Origin: an uncultured Saprospiraceae bacterium
Lineage (GTDB): Bacteria; Bacteroidota; Bacteroidia; Chitinophagales; Saprospiraceae
Length of the DNA: 37,152 nucleotides
Direction: 5' to 3'
NCBI GenBank assembly: GCA_937930025.1
Contig: CALGJW010000371.1
Span: 1 to 37,152 of the forward strand
Below the pieces are notes generated by a model. It saw only the letters and a list, made by a program, of their open reading frames with translations, was not told the origin of the DNA and searched no databases. A program made the position numbers and the translations under genes. Of the stretch, positions 17,976 to 26,770 are shown piece after piece. Position 1 is the stretch's first letter. Every line of letters begins with the position of its first letter.

Positions 17976-18671
17976 ATGAAATGTATCATTGTAGATGACG
18001 ACTTGATGGCTCGAAAATCTTTGGAGCATCTTTGCAATAAGGTAGACTTTCTATCTGTAGAACGATTATGTGAAAATGGTGATGAGGCGCTCAAGGCTTT
18101 AAGTGAATGCCAACCTGATTTAGTTTTTCTAGACATGGAAATGCCTGAAGTAACTGGAATAGAATTTCTGGAAGCCGCGCCAGTCCTTCCGCAAGTAATT
18201 TTCTTTACAGCGAAAAAAGAATTTGCCCTCCAAGCATTTGATTATGACGTCACTGACTTTTTACAAAAACCAACAAACTTTCCAAGGTTTAAAAAAGCTG
18301 TTGATAAAGCATACCAAATATATTTATCGGAAGCCCCAAAAATGACATCTATTGCTGAACAAAAAGACATTTATATTCGCGAGGAAGGAAAATTATGTCG
18401 AATCAACCAAGATGACATTCTTTATTTCGAAAACATAGGAGACTACATAAGGATTAAAACCGTTTCCAAAGCACACCTCATTCACGGTACGCTAAAAAGT
18501 TTACTCTTAAAACTAAAAAATCCAAATTTCATCAAAGTCCACCGATCTTATGTTATTAATTTGAACAAGATTGAAGACATTGAGGATAACAGTTTATTAA
18601 TCGGCAAGAAAGTCATTCCAATAAGCAGGGTGAATAAACCGCTGTTATTGCAACAATTGAATTTACTTTAA
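17976..18671 (+). CDS. LytTR-family response regulator
   Basis: REC (MKCIIVDDDLMARKSLEHL, DLVFLDMEMPEVTGIEFLE) plus LytTR (DDILYFENIGDYIRIKT, FIKVHRSYVINLNKIEDIE). ORF track starts at 17925, but the REC domain starts at the ATG at 17976. Confidence 0.94.
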   Translation: MKCIIVDDDLMARKSLEHLCNKVDFLSVERLCENGDEALKALSECQPDLVFLDMEMPEVTGIEFLEAAPVLPQVIFFTAKKEFALQAFDYDVTDFLQKPTNFPRFKKAVDKAYQIYLSEAPKMTSIAEQKDIYIREEGKLCRINQDDILYFENIGDYIRIKTVSKAHLIHGTLKSLLLKLKNPNFIKVHRSYVINLNKIEDIEDNSLLIGKKVIPISRVNKPLLLQQLNLL

Positions 18672-18864
18672 ATCCTTTTTCAACCCAAATTTTGGAAAAA
18701 CAGTTACTCCTTACTATTAGCTATAAATGATAGCGGCTGGTGTCATCGCAACGTGCGGCCGAAGTAAGCATGTCGACGACTAAAAATGTTTTAAGCCATA
18801 TACCATTTAATATTAATTATTGATTCACTCTCTTTTGATAATAGTTCCGGCTATTTAAATATTT

Positions 18865-19527
18865 TTAATTCTGACCAATAATTTTTACACATCTAACAAC
18901 AAATTTTCGTCTCTTTTTATTCTTTCTAGTTATTACATGATGTTTATGAGAATGGTTCCCGTACTCATTTTGAGTAATATGTAGATGATATTTGGAATCA
19001 TTTAAATTATCTTTTCTTGACCAAAAATTCATTGCCTGATCGAATATAAGTTTCCCACCTTGAGTCATCCCACTTTTTTGCAAATTCAAAGGGTTGGAAT
19101 CTTCAAAATAATTAAAAGTATCGTTAAGGATTCTAAATGAAGTACCAGTAACTTTTCTACTTGAAAAAGAAGAATGTTTGGTTGAAGATTCTGGAATATT
19201 TTTAATTTTAAGAATGAAGTCTACATATTCTTTCCAATGAGCTTCTTTTGGGATTTCAAATCCGCTTGGACAAACTTCATCTGATTCATTATAAGGATAA
19301 TAATAGCCATCTGTTTCAATACCTAAGTCATTCTCTAAAATTATATCTGAATTCTCAGTTTTAAATTTCATATTCTCAGCTATCCAAATAGTATTATTGA
19401 TTTGAACAGTCTTATATATTCTTCCATCTCTATCATCTGTGATTTTGCTTTTTGAAAATAATTCTTGGCATTCAGATGTAAAACCAACACCCAAAAGGCA
19501 AATCGTGATAATTAATTTAATTTTCAT
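18865..19527 (-). CDS. FISUMP-type (Fibrobacter succinogenes major paralogous domain) secreted protein
   Basis: Signal peptide; DRDGRIYKTVQINNTIWIAENMKF, EVCPSGFEIPKEAHWKEYV, C-terminal RRKFVVRCVK. Confidence 0.82.
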   Translation of the reverse strand: MKIKLIITICLLGVGFTSECQELFSKSKITDDRDGRIYKTVQINNTIWIAENMKFKTENSDIILENDLGIETDGYYYPYNESDEVCPSGFEIPKEAHWKEYVDFILKIKNIPESSTKHSSFSSRKVTGTSFRILNDTFNYFEDSNPLNLQKSGMTQGGKLIFDQAMNFWSRKDNLNDSKYHLHITQNEYGNHSHKHHVITRKNKKRRKFVVRCVKIIGQN

Positions 19528-19548
19528 ATTTTTTTCCCTTGTTGATAC

Positions 19549-20070
19549 CTAGGTTTTCAATATTCCAAATCGCCAAACATCTACGAGTTTCCCCTCCTTC
19601 ACTACTCCACCTTTGGAGCAGCCTTCATATTGAAATCCGCTTTTTTCCAAAACTCGTTTAGAAGCTGGATTATATTCATAAACACTTGCTTCTATTCTCT
19701 GTATCCCTAATTCTAAAAAAGCATGATTCACGACAGTCGGAACTACTTCAGAAATAATTCCTCGCCCCCAATATGCTTCGCCTAACCAAAAACCAATTTC
19801 CATTTGATGGGCATAATTCGCACCAGCCATCTTATGTAACCCAACCGCTCCAACTGCTTTTTCATCAACTTCTATAGCAAATCGTTCCAGGGGGAATTCA
19901 TTTTCACATAGGCTCACCCAATTTTTTGCAGCGTCTAAAGTATAAGGACTTGGAAATTCATCTCTGACATTTCGCCATATTTTTATATTATCGGCTTGTT
20001 CGGAAAATGAAACTTCATCTCCCTTAGCGAAAGAGCGAAGCACACAGTTGTTGAGGGTAAATTTTTTCAT
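19549..20070 (-). CDS. GNAT N-acetyltransferase (RimJ/RimL type)
   Basis: IGFWLGEAYWGRGIISEVVPTVVNHAFLELGIQRIEASVYEYNPASKRVLEKSGFQYEG. Confidence 0.92.
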   Translation of the reverse strand: MKKFTLNNCVLRSFAKGDEVSFSEQADNIKIWRNVRDEFPSPYTLDAAKNWVSLCENEFPLERFAIEVDEKAVGAVGLHKMAGANYAHQMEIGFWLGEAYWGRGIISEVVPTVVNHAFLELGIQRIEASVYEYNPASKRVLEKSGFQYEGCSKGGVVKEGKLVDVWRFGILKT

Positions 20071-20092
20071 GCTACTTTTTTGATAATAACCG

Positions 20093-21262
20093 TTAGCGTT
20101 CTGCTAAAAGTTCCAGCAGCCGATTAATTTCTTCTTCGGAGTTATAATAATGCAAAGATGCTCTTACCAAGAAGTCTAAATTTCTTTTATTAGAATCTAA
20201 TAAGGTTCCTGATGGAAAGCTTACAGAAGTATATACTCCTTTATTAAACAGATGCGTTTTAATCTCTTCAGCAGGAATTCCCTCTTTTCTAAAAGTAATT
20301 ATTCCACATTGCTCCTCTCCAATATCTGTGCATTCTAAACCAGAAATATTTGTCAATCCGGACCTCAATTTTTGGGCTAACATTTTTATCCGTTCATAAC
20401 ATTGATTGGGTCCTAATTCTAAATAGTTTTCTACTGCTTTACCTAAACCCAATTGAAGTGCTTTGTTGTTTTCAAATAATTCAAATCTCCTGGCTCCAGC
20501 CTCTAATTTGTATTTACTATCAGATAACCAATTCGCGGAATACAAATCTAGTATTGTAGGATCCATTTGATCTATTACATTTTCACTTACAAACAGGAAT
20601 CCAGTCCCTCTTGGCGCGCGTAAATATTTTCTTCCTGTTACTGCCAAGAAATCACAACCAATAACTTTTACATCAATGGGCATTTGTCCAACTGATTGAC
20701 AGGCGTCTAAGAGATAAAGGCAATTATGCTTTTTAGCAATTTTTCCAATTTCCGCAGCCGGGTTAACCAATCCTCCGTTGGTCGGAACGTGGGTAATCGC
20801 AATTAACTTCACATTGGGATTCATCATTTCTTCGAGGCGATCAACATCTAGGCAACCTTTAGGTGTCGATGGCACAACTCGAATATTAATCCCGGATGAT
20901 TTTTGCTTACGCAATAAATTGAGGTAGTTTGATCCGTATTCGACTTCTGAACATAGAATTTCATCGCCTTCAGAAAATTCCAAGGCATTGAAAGCTCCTG
21001 CCCATGCAGCAGTGGCAGATTGAAACAAAGCGATTTCGTTTCGAGAAGCATTGATCATCTTTGCAATAGAATGATAAACTTTTTCAAGACTTTCATGCCT
21101 TTCGGCCATTAGTTCATAACCACCGACAATGGATTCTGTAGAAAGGTATTCGTTTACTGTATCTAAAACACTTTGATCTGGAAGAGAAGCTCCAGCATTA
21201 TTAAAATGAATGTGATGGTTGCACCCGGGAGTGGTAGCTCGAATGGAAGATAAATTTAGCAT
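20093..21262 (-). CDS. Class V aminotransferase (cysteine desulfurase-like fold)
   Basis: HFNNAGASLPDQSVLDTV, LLDACQSVGQMPIDVKVIGCDFLAVTGRKYLRAPRGTGFLFV (PLP lysine region). Confidence 0.92.
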   Translation of the reverse strand: MLNLSSIRATTPGCNHHIHFNNAGASLPDQSVLDTVNEYLSTESIVGGYELMAERHESLEKVYHSIAKMINASRNEIALFQSATAAWAGAFNALEFSEGDEILCSEVEYGSNYLNLLRKQKSSGINIRVVPSTPKGCLDVDRLEEMMNPNVKLIAITHVPTNGGLVNPAAEIGKIAKKHNCLYLLDACQSVGQMPIDVKVIGCDFLAVTGRKYLRAPRGTGFLFVSENVIDQMDPTILDLYSANWLSDSKYKLEAGARRFELFENNKALQLGLGKAVENYLELGPNQCYERIKMLAQKLRSGLTNISGLECTDIGEEQCGIITFRKEGIPAEEIKTHLFNKGVYTSVSFPSGTLLDSNKRNLDFLVRASLHYYNSEEEINRLLELLAER

Positions 21263-21265
21263 GGG

Positions 21266-21338
21266 TTAAACATTGGCTCTTATGAGAAATAATTTTATGC
21301 AAGGTAAAAATGTTCCTGCAATAAAAGCCAATGTTTAA
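21266..21338. repeat. 73-bp intergenic element bounded by perfect 13-bp inverted repeats
   Basis: TTAAACATTGGCT (21266-21278) and AGCCAATGTTTAA (21326-21338), between rng and the class V aminotransferase gene. Confidence 0.75.
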
Positions 21339-21347
21339 TTATAGCGA

Positions 21348-22898
21348 TTAGTTCAATCTAATCTCATCATCGTTATGGTCGTAAAAATTATATTGTGTAA
21401 GCTGATATTCTGGCTCAGAAATAATTGTTACCCAACGATAGAATTTAAAGTACCATTTCATCGGTTGATTATACCATCCTTTTTTCATATAGGATTCAAC
21501 ATATGGGTGTACTTTCAGATGTAGTCTTGCATTAGGTCTGGATTGCATAATGAATTCCAAATCCCTTTGAATATCATCGGTCAATAAAATTGAAGGGGTG
21601 ACTTTACCCGTACCCTTACAAGATGGGCAAATCTCTGCTGTATTAATATTTACTTCAGGTCTAACTCTTTGTCTAGTGATTTGCATCAAACCAAACTTAC
21701 TTAAAGGGAGAATAGTATGCTGTGCTCTATCAGTGCGCATATATTCTCGCATTTTCTGGACCAGCGCTTTTTTGTGATCCGGAACACGCATATCAATAAA
21801 ATCAATGATGATTATTCCACCGATATCTCTTAGCCTCATTTGCCTAGCAATTTCTTTGGCAGATTCTAAATTAACAGCAAGAATAGCCTCAGCTTGGTCA
21901 CCATGTGTAACTTTGTGACCAGAGTTCACATCAATGACATGCATGGCTTCGGTATGTTCGATAACCAAATAAGCTCCACTTGGCATAGTGGCTGTTTTTC
22001 CGAAGCTAGATTTAATTTGGCGATTGACACCATAGGCTTCAAAAATTGGCCTTCCGGTTTTATGCTGCTTTACGATCTTTACTTGCTCAGGAGAAATGGA
22101 ACCCATAAATTCCTTTACATTCGAATAAAGCTCTCGATCATTGACCACAATTTTATTAAAAGAGTCATTTAAGACATCTCTTAAGATGGAAGAAGCTTTA
22201 TCTAATTCAGAAAGTAACTTTAAAGGAGGCTCAGATTGCTTGAGTTGGTCATGGACCTGTTCCCACTTTGCCATCATACCATTCATTTCTTCATGCAGAT
22301 CAGCTACTTTTTTACCTTCCGCGGCTGTACGAACAATTATTCCAAAATTTTTCGGTCGAATCGATTCGATGACTTTTCTGAGTCTTTCCCTTTCATCTTC
22401 ATTGCTGATCTTTTTCGAAACGGCAACCATATCGTTAAAAGGAGTAAGTACAATGTATCTTCCCGGGATGGTGACTTCACAACTTAATCTGGGCCCTTTT
22501 GTGCTAATAGGTTCCTTCAGGATTTGAACTAAGATATTTTGTCTTTTATCTAATACCTGATCAATTTTTCCAGTCTTTATGATATCCCCTTCAATCTTGA
22601 AGCGATCCAATGAATGGGAATTCTGAGTCCCATCAATTGAACCCTGCGTATATTTTAGCAGAGATTTAAGTTTAGGACCTAGATCAGTGTAGTGAAGAAA
22701 TGCATCCTTTTTATGCCCAATATCTACAAAAGCAGCATTGAGGCCAGGCATCAATTTCTTGACTCTTCCTAGGAAGATATCTCCAACGGTAAAATTGGTA
22801 TTGGTTTTTTGATAATGAATTTCAACCAGCTTGGAATCTTCCAGCAAGGCTATTTCAACATCCGTGGGTGTTGAATTAATGATTAATTCTTTTTCCAC
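21348..22898 (-). CDS. rng: Ribonuclease G/E family protein (GTG start)
   Basis: MEKELIINSTPTDVEIALLEDSKLVEIHYQ, FLGRVKKLMPGLNAAFVDIGHKKDAFLHYTDL (S1-like), GGIIIIDFIDMR, CPSCKGTGKV. Confidence 0.95.
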   Translation of the reverse strand: MEKELIINSTPTDVEIALLEDSKLVEIHYQKTNTNFTVGDIFLGRVKKLMPGLNAAFVDIGHKKDAFLHYTDLGPKLKSLLKYTQGSIDGTQNSHSLDRFKIEGDIIKTGKIDQVLDKRQNILVQILKEPISTKGPRLSCEVTIPGRYIVLTPFNDMVAVSKKISNEDERERLRKVIESIRPKNFGIIVRTAAEGKKVADLHEEMNGMMAKWEQVHDQLKQSEPPLKLLSELDKASSILRDVLNDSFNKIVVNDRELYSNVKEFMGSISPEQVKIVKQHKTGRPIFEAYGVNRQIKSSFGKTATMPSGAYLVIEHTEAMHVIDVNSGHKVTHGDQAEAILAVNLESAKEIARQMRLRDIGGIIIIDFIDMRVPDHKKALVQKMREYMRTDRAQHTILPLSKFGLMQITRQRVRPEVNINTAEICPSCKGTGKVTPSILLTDDIQRDLEFIMQSRPNARLHLKVHPYVESYMKKGWYNQPMKWYFKFYRWVTIISEPEYQLTQYNFYDHNDDEIRLN

Positions 22899-23141
22899 TA
22901 TTTTGGCTTGGGAGCCGTCCAGGGTCGTATGTGAACTACTATATACCTCCGGTCAAAGGAATTTTTCAATTCTAGGAATGCGGAATAGGTATATTAATAC
23001 TCACCCGTCCATCGGTAAGTCTCAGATAGGTATCAGACGAAAAAGACGGGTGCTACAAAAAGTGAATGCCGGTACACTAAAAGCATACCGGCTAATTACC
23101 TTTAAATAGCGAAAATCAAGGCCCTGAATGGCCAAATTTAC

Positions 23142-23237
23142 CTATCTGTTTTTCTTCTTATGTCGGTTCTTGCGTAGTCTTTTCTTACGCTTGTGCGTTG
23201 AAATCTTATGACGTTTACGCTTTTTTCCACATGGCAT
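23142..23237 (-). CDS. 31-aa AURKAIP1/COX24 (DUF1713) domain protein, small basic ribosome-associated type
   Basis: Below the ORF-track length cutoff. Minus-strand ATG at 23237: MPCGKKRKRHKISTHKRKKRLRKNRHKKKNR*, matching the small basic protein common in Bacteroidota. Confidence 0.88.
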   Translation of the reverse strand: MPCGKKRKRHKISTHKRKKRLRKNRHKKKNR

Positions 23238-23315
23238 AATCTAAATCTTTTTAAAGTCTTTTATAATATTTTGAAGGATACGACCACCTATTAAATAGTC
23301 TTCCTTTTTAAGTTC

Positions 23316-24095
23316 TTATGAATTGCATTTTTGAGCGGCCTTCAAAGCCAGTTCATTTTGTTGATTAGCTTCATACACTTTTACCAACAAACAATCTATC
23401 TCCTTGTCATCTGGTGCAAGCCCTTTCGCCTTGATTAATCGATCTAGCGCTTTGTCCATTTGACCTGTTTGAATTCCCAAGCGAGCGAGTGCCTTTATTA
23501 CAGTCACATTTTCAGGATTCTCTCTGTTCATGCCAAGCAAAATTTGAATTCCTTTCATCGGTTGATCTTCCGGAGGATTATCAACATAAACCAATGCCAG
23601 GTTCAACTTATGAGCATTTTCAGAGGGATTCAAGGAAATCGCATTTTCAAAAGACTGAATTGCACGTTTAGTACAAAAGTCTTTTTCAGCATCGTCTTTT
23701 GAACGCTTCAAACAAAGTGCAAAAGTAGTTCCGGCAATACTCCACGCGTCTTCAGAATTTTCAAGTTCAGCAACTTGCATGGCAAAATGCCCCGCAATAG
23801 CTGGCTTTTTCAATTCATACCAACGTCCAGAAAGTCTTTTGCCAATCGCAGACTTCGAAGAATCTCCAACAGCCACAACAAACTCCTGTTCCATTAGTTC
23901 CAGGCTCGACACATCTGAGGGTTCTAAACTTTCCTTAGCAAGCTTAATCAAAACGCCTGCAGATGTTTTTTCAGCAGACAAAGTTCTTGTCTTTTCAAGA
24001 GCTTCTATATTTTTTGGCTTAGAATCCAAACCAAAATAAAGCAGCATAAATAAACCAATGGCCCCAAAAATTGATATCCATTGCATTCTATTCAT
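23316..24095 (-). CDS. TPR-containing protein with N-terminal membrane anchor
   Basis: N-terminal TM (MQWISIFGAIGLFMLLYFGL), TPR-like helices (AIQSFENAISLNPSENAHKLNLALVY); starts 2 nt after the HU gene stop. Confidence 0.82.
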   Translation of the reverse strand: MNRMQWISIFGAIGLFMLLYFGLDSKPKNIEALEKTRTLSAEKTSAGVLIKLAKESLEPSDVSSLELMEQEFVVAVGDSSKSAIGKRLSGRWYELKKPAIAGHFAMQVAELENSEDAWSIAGTTFALCLKRSKDDAEKDFCTKRAIQSFENAISLNPSENAHKLNLALVYVDNPPEDQPMKGIQILLGMNRENPENVTVIKALARLGIQTGQMDKALDRLIKAKGLAPDDKEIDCLLVKVYEANQQNELALKAAQKCNS

Positions 24096-24097
24096 TA

Positions 24098-24421
24098 CTA
24101 ACTATTGCTTTCGTTGTCAGAGTCGTCTTTAGGAAGTGAATTCACATTCTGCTTCACATGCTCAATAAAAATCTTTGCTGGCTTGAAAGCAGGAATATAA
24201 TGTTCCGGAATCTCAATGGCAACGTTATTTTTTATATGACGACCTATTTTCTTTGCTCGTTTCTTAATGATAAAACTTCCAAATCCTCTGACGTACACAT
24301 TTTCGCCAGATGACAATGTGCTCTTCACCTCTTTAAAAAATGTTTCTAGGGAAACTAGTACATCTACTTTAGGGACTCCTGTCTTCTCAGAAATTGCTGC
24401 TACTAAATCAGCTTTTCTCAT
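24098..24421 (-). CDS. HU/IHF family DNA-binding protein
   Basis: MRKADLVAAISEKTGVPKVDVLVSLETFF, VYVRGFGSFIIKKRAKKIGRHIKNN, PAFKPAKIF. Confidence 0.95.
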   Translation of the reverse strand: MRKADLVAAISEKTGVPKVDVLVSLETFFKEVKSTLSSGENVYVRGFGSFIIKKRAKKIGRHIKNNVAIEIPEHYIPAFKPAKIFIEHVKQNVNSLPKDDSDNESNS

Positions 24422-24662
24422 CGTTATTCTTTGGTTTACAAAAAGTTATATAATTTAATTTTGGACCCCAATAAGGCGGGGCAAATGTCGCAATTTATTC
24501 CCTCAAAAGAAAGGGTAAACACTAAAAAACTTCAAAAATAGGAAGAATTTTTAAAGCTATCTGTCTGAGCATCATTTAATTACTATACGAATTAGGTTAA
24601 TTTCTGTTACCTACAGGGTATTCAGAACTAGTCAAATTGTAAGCCCACCCTTAGTTTTTGAC

Positions 24663-24670
24663 TATATTTG
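24663..24670 (+). promoter_or_regulatory. Candidate Bacteroidota-type -7 element (TATATTTG) for yicC-gmk
   Basis: Exact match to TAnnTTTG, about 30 nt before yicC ATG; TTG at 24637-24639 is a possible -33 (23-nt spacer). Confidence 0.45.
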
Positions 24671-24699
24671 CGACTTAAATCACTAGTAAAATACCTTAT

Positions 24700-25575
24700 A
24701 TGCTGCTCTCAATGACTGGCTTTGGAAGAGCCAAAGGAAATTACCAAGATAAGACCATATCTATTGAGCTCCGGTCATTGAATTCAAAGTTTACAGATCT
24801 AAGATTTAAGCTTCCTCAAAATTACAAGGAAAAGGAGGCAGATTTACGTAAAGTAATTACCGAAGCACTGGAAAGAGGGAAGATAGAAATGACCATAGAT
24901 ATGGTATCCATGAAGGGAGATGGCGAGTTCGGTCTGAATAAAGCGCTTTACAAGAAATATTTTCAAGAGATTAAGGACTTGAACGATGAGCTTGGAATCG
25001 AATCCGGAGACATCAGCCAGACGATTATTAGACTTCCCAATGTTGTTTCTGCAGCAGCAAATACTATTGACGAGGAAGAGTGGAAGTCTGTACAACAAAT
25101 TCTAAAGGAAGCTATTGACAATTTTACAACCTTTAGAAAAACGGAAGGAGCTGCAATGAATAAGGATTGCGAGCTACGAATAAAAAATATCTCCGACTAT
25201 TTAGAACAAGTGGATCCATTTGAAACGAATCGTGTTGATAAGTTAAAGGCACGTATGTTGAAAAATATGGAGGAGTATGTGGGCAAAGAAAAAATTGATG
25301 CCAATCGATTCGAACAGGAGATTTTATATTATTTAGAAAAGATAGATATCACGGAAGAAAAAGTTCGTTTATCTCAACATTGCAAATATTTTCTAGAAAT
25401 TTTAAATGAGGATACCACCCTTAAAGGACGAAAATTAGGTTTCATCGCTCAAGAAATTGGTAGAGAGATCAATACCTTGGGATCAAAGGCCAATAGTTCA
25501 GAAATCCAACGTTTCGTAGTAAAGATGAAAGATGAATTGGAAAAAATAAAAGAGCAAGTCGCTAACACCCTTTAA
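24700..25575 (+). CDS. yicC: YicC family endoribonuclease
   Basis: MLLSMTGFGRAKGNYQDKTISIELRSLNSKFTDLRFKLP and C-terminal GFIAQEIGREINTLGSKANSSEIQ..VVKMKDELEKIKEQVANTL. Confidence 0.96.
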   Translation: MLLSMTGFGRAKGNYQDKTISIELRSLNSKFTDLRFKLPQNYKEKEADLRKVITEALERGKIEMTIDMVSMKGDGEFGLNKALYKKYFQEIKDLNDELGIESGDISQTIIRLPNVVSAAANTIDEEEWKSVQQILKEAIDNFTTFRKTEGAAMNKDCELRIKNISDYLEQVDPFETNRVDKLKARMLKNMEEYVGKEKIDANRFEQEILYYLEKIDITEEKVRLSQHCKYFLEILNEDTTLKGRKLGFIAQEIGREINTLGSKANSSEIQRFVVKMKDELEKIKEQVANTL

Positions 25576-25594
25576 AGTTTTTGCTGGATTCGAG

Positions 25595-26212
25595 ATGATC
25601 AAGTTACCATTTACCTTAAACAAAGAGCCAGGAATCGTAATTTTTACTGCCCCTTCAGGTGCGGGAAAAACAACGATTGTTCGTCATTTACTTTCTACGT
25701 TTAAAGAGTTAGGGTTTTCTGTATCGGCCACCAATCGTCCAGCCCGACCTCATGAAGTCGATGGCAAAGACTATTATTTTTATCGAACGCGAGAGTTTTT
25801 GAGAGAAGTAAAGAGCGGTTCTTTCTTGGAATGGGAAGAAGTCTATGACGATCAATTCTATGGAACATTAGGTTCTGAAGTAGATCGTATCTGGTCAAAT
25901 AATAAGCACATTTTGTTTGATATCGAAGTGAATGGCGCCTCGAATCTTAAAGAAAAATATGGGGAAAGAGCATTAGCCGTTTTCATTAAACCGCCGAGTA
26001 AAGAGATTCTTTTTCAACGACTAAAAAAGCGTAAAACGGAGACAGAGGCAAGCTTAAAAAAGAGAATTGCCCGAGCAGGAAAGGAGTTAACTTTTGAGGA
26101 TAAATTTGATTATGTCCTCCTAAATGATGACTTGGCTACAGCTTTTCGAGAGGCAGAGGCAATTGTTGAAGCCTTTTTAGGCATTACGAAAACTAGAGAA
26201 ACCTCAGAATAA
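25595..26212 (+). CDS. gmk: Guanylate kinase
   Basis: GIVIFTAPSGAGKTTIVRHLL P-loop, SVSATNRPARPHEVDGKDYYFY, FDYVLLNDDL. Confidence 0.96.
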   Translation: MIKLPFTLNKEPGIVIFTAPSGAGKTTIVRHLLSTFKELGFSVSATNRPARPHEVDGKDYYFYRTREFLREVKSGSFLEWEEVYDDQFYGTLGSEVDRIWSNNKHILFDIEVNGASNLKEKYGERALAVFIKPPSKEILFQRLKKRKTETEASLKKRIARAGKELTFEDKFDYVLLNDDLATAFREAEAIVEAFLGITKTRETSE

Positions 26213-26359
26213 CTAGAATTTTTGGCATTACCTCTCCGTATTTTCCACAAAATTTAGGTCTAAGATTGACAAATCCCCTTGAATTACCGAAATTGCGCAG
26301 TATAATAGCATATCGATATATCGCCAATTGGCTTTAAATTAGATTGTCAAACACCAACC

Positions 26360-26746
26360 ATGGAGACGCTTATAACAAATGGAATTCAAATTTCAGTCAA
26401 TACATTTTATCGCAAAGATCAATCTGATCCTTATGCTTTTCAATTCATTTTTGGCTACCATGTTACAATAGAAAATTTAGGTGATCAGCCAGTTCAATTA
26501 CTTTCCAGACATTGGACAATTTATGATTCAATTGGATCTACCAGGGAAGTGAATGGAGATGGAATAGTAGGGCTTCAACCAGTTTTAAATCCTGGGGAAA
26601 GTCATAAATACCAAAGTTGGTGTCCATTAACAAGTGACATGGGTTATATGAGTGGATCTTATCTCATGCAAAATCTCCAAGATAATACCACATTTAGAGC
26701 CGCTATCCCTAAATTCAATTTGATCGCCCCTTACAAGTACAGCTAA
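26360..26746 (+). CDS. apaG: ApaG-domain protein
   Basis: YHVTIENLGDQPVQLLSRHWTIYDS, VNGDGIVGLQPVLNPGESHKYQSWCPLTSDMGYMSGSYLM. Confidence 0.93.
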   Translation: METLITNGIQISVNTFYRKDQSDPYAFQFIFGYHVTIENLGDQPVQLLSRHWTIYDSIGSTREVNGDGIVGLQPVLNPGESHKYQSWCPLTSDMGYMSGSYLMQNLQDNTTFRAAIPKFNLIAPYKYS

Positions 26747-26770
26747 TCAGTTCTATCCTTAACCCTCTTC

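Noticed and set aside
18672-18864. Possible ncRNA between the LytTR gene and the FISUMP gene
   Set aside because: Only a 5-bp stem (GCTAT-AAATG-ATAGC) and a local GC bump; no convincing promoter or terminator.
22141-22527. Plus-strand 128-aa and 83-aa ORFs in rng
   Set aside because: Antisense shadow ORFs of the RNase G gene.
22831-23109. Plus-strand 92-aa ORF across the rng start
   Set aside because: Covers the structured noncoding leader and rng start; no recognisable protein features.
26323-26332. GCCAATTGGC palindrome upstream of apaG
   Set aside because: A single 10-bp palindrome in AT-rich DNA is plausible by chance; no second site seen.
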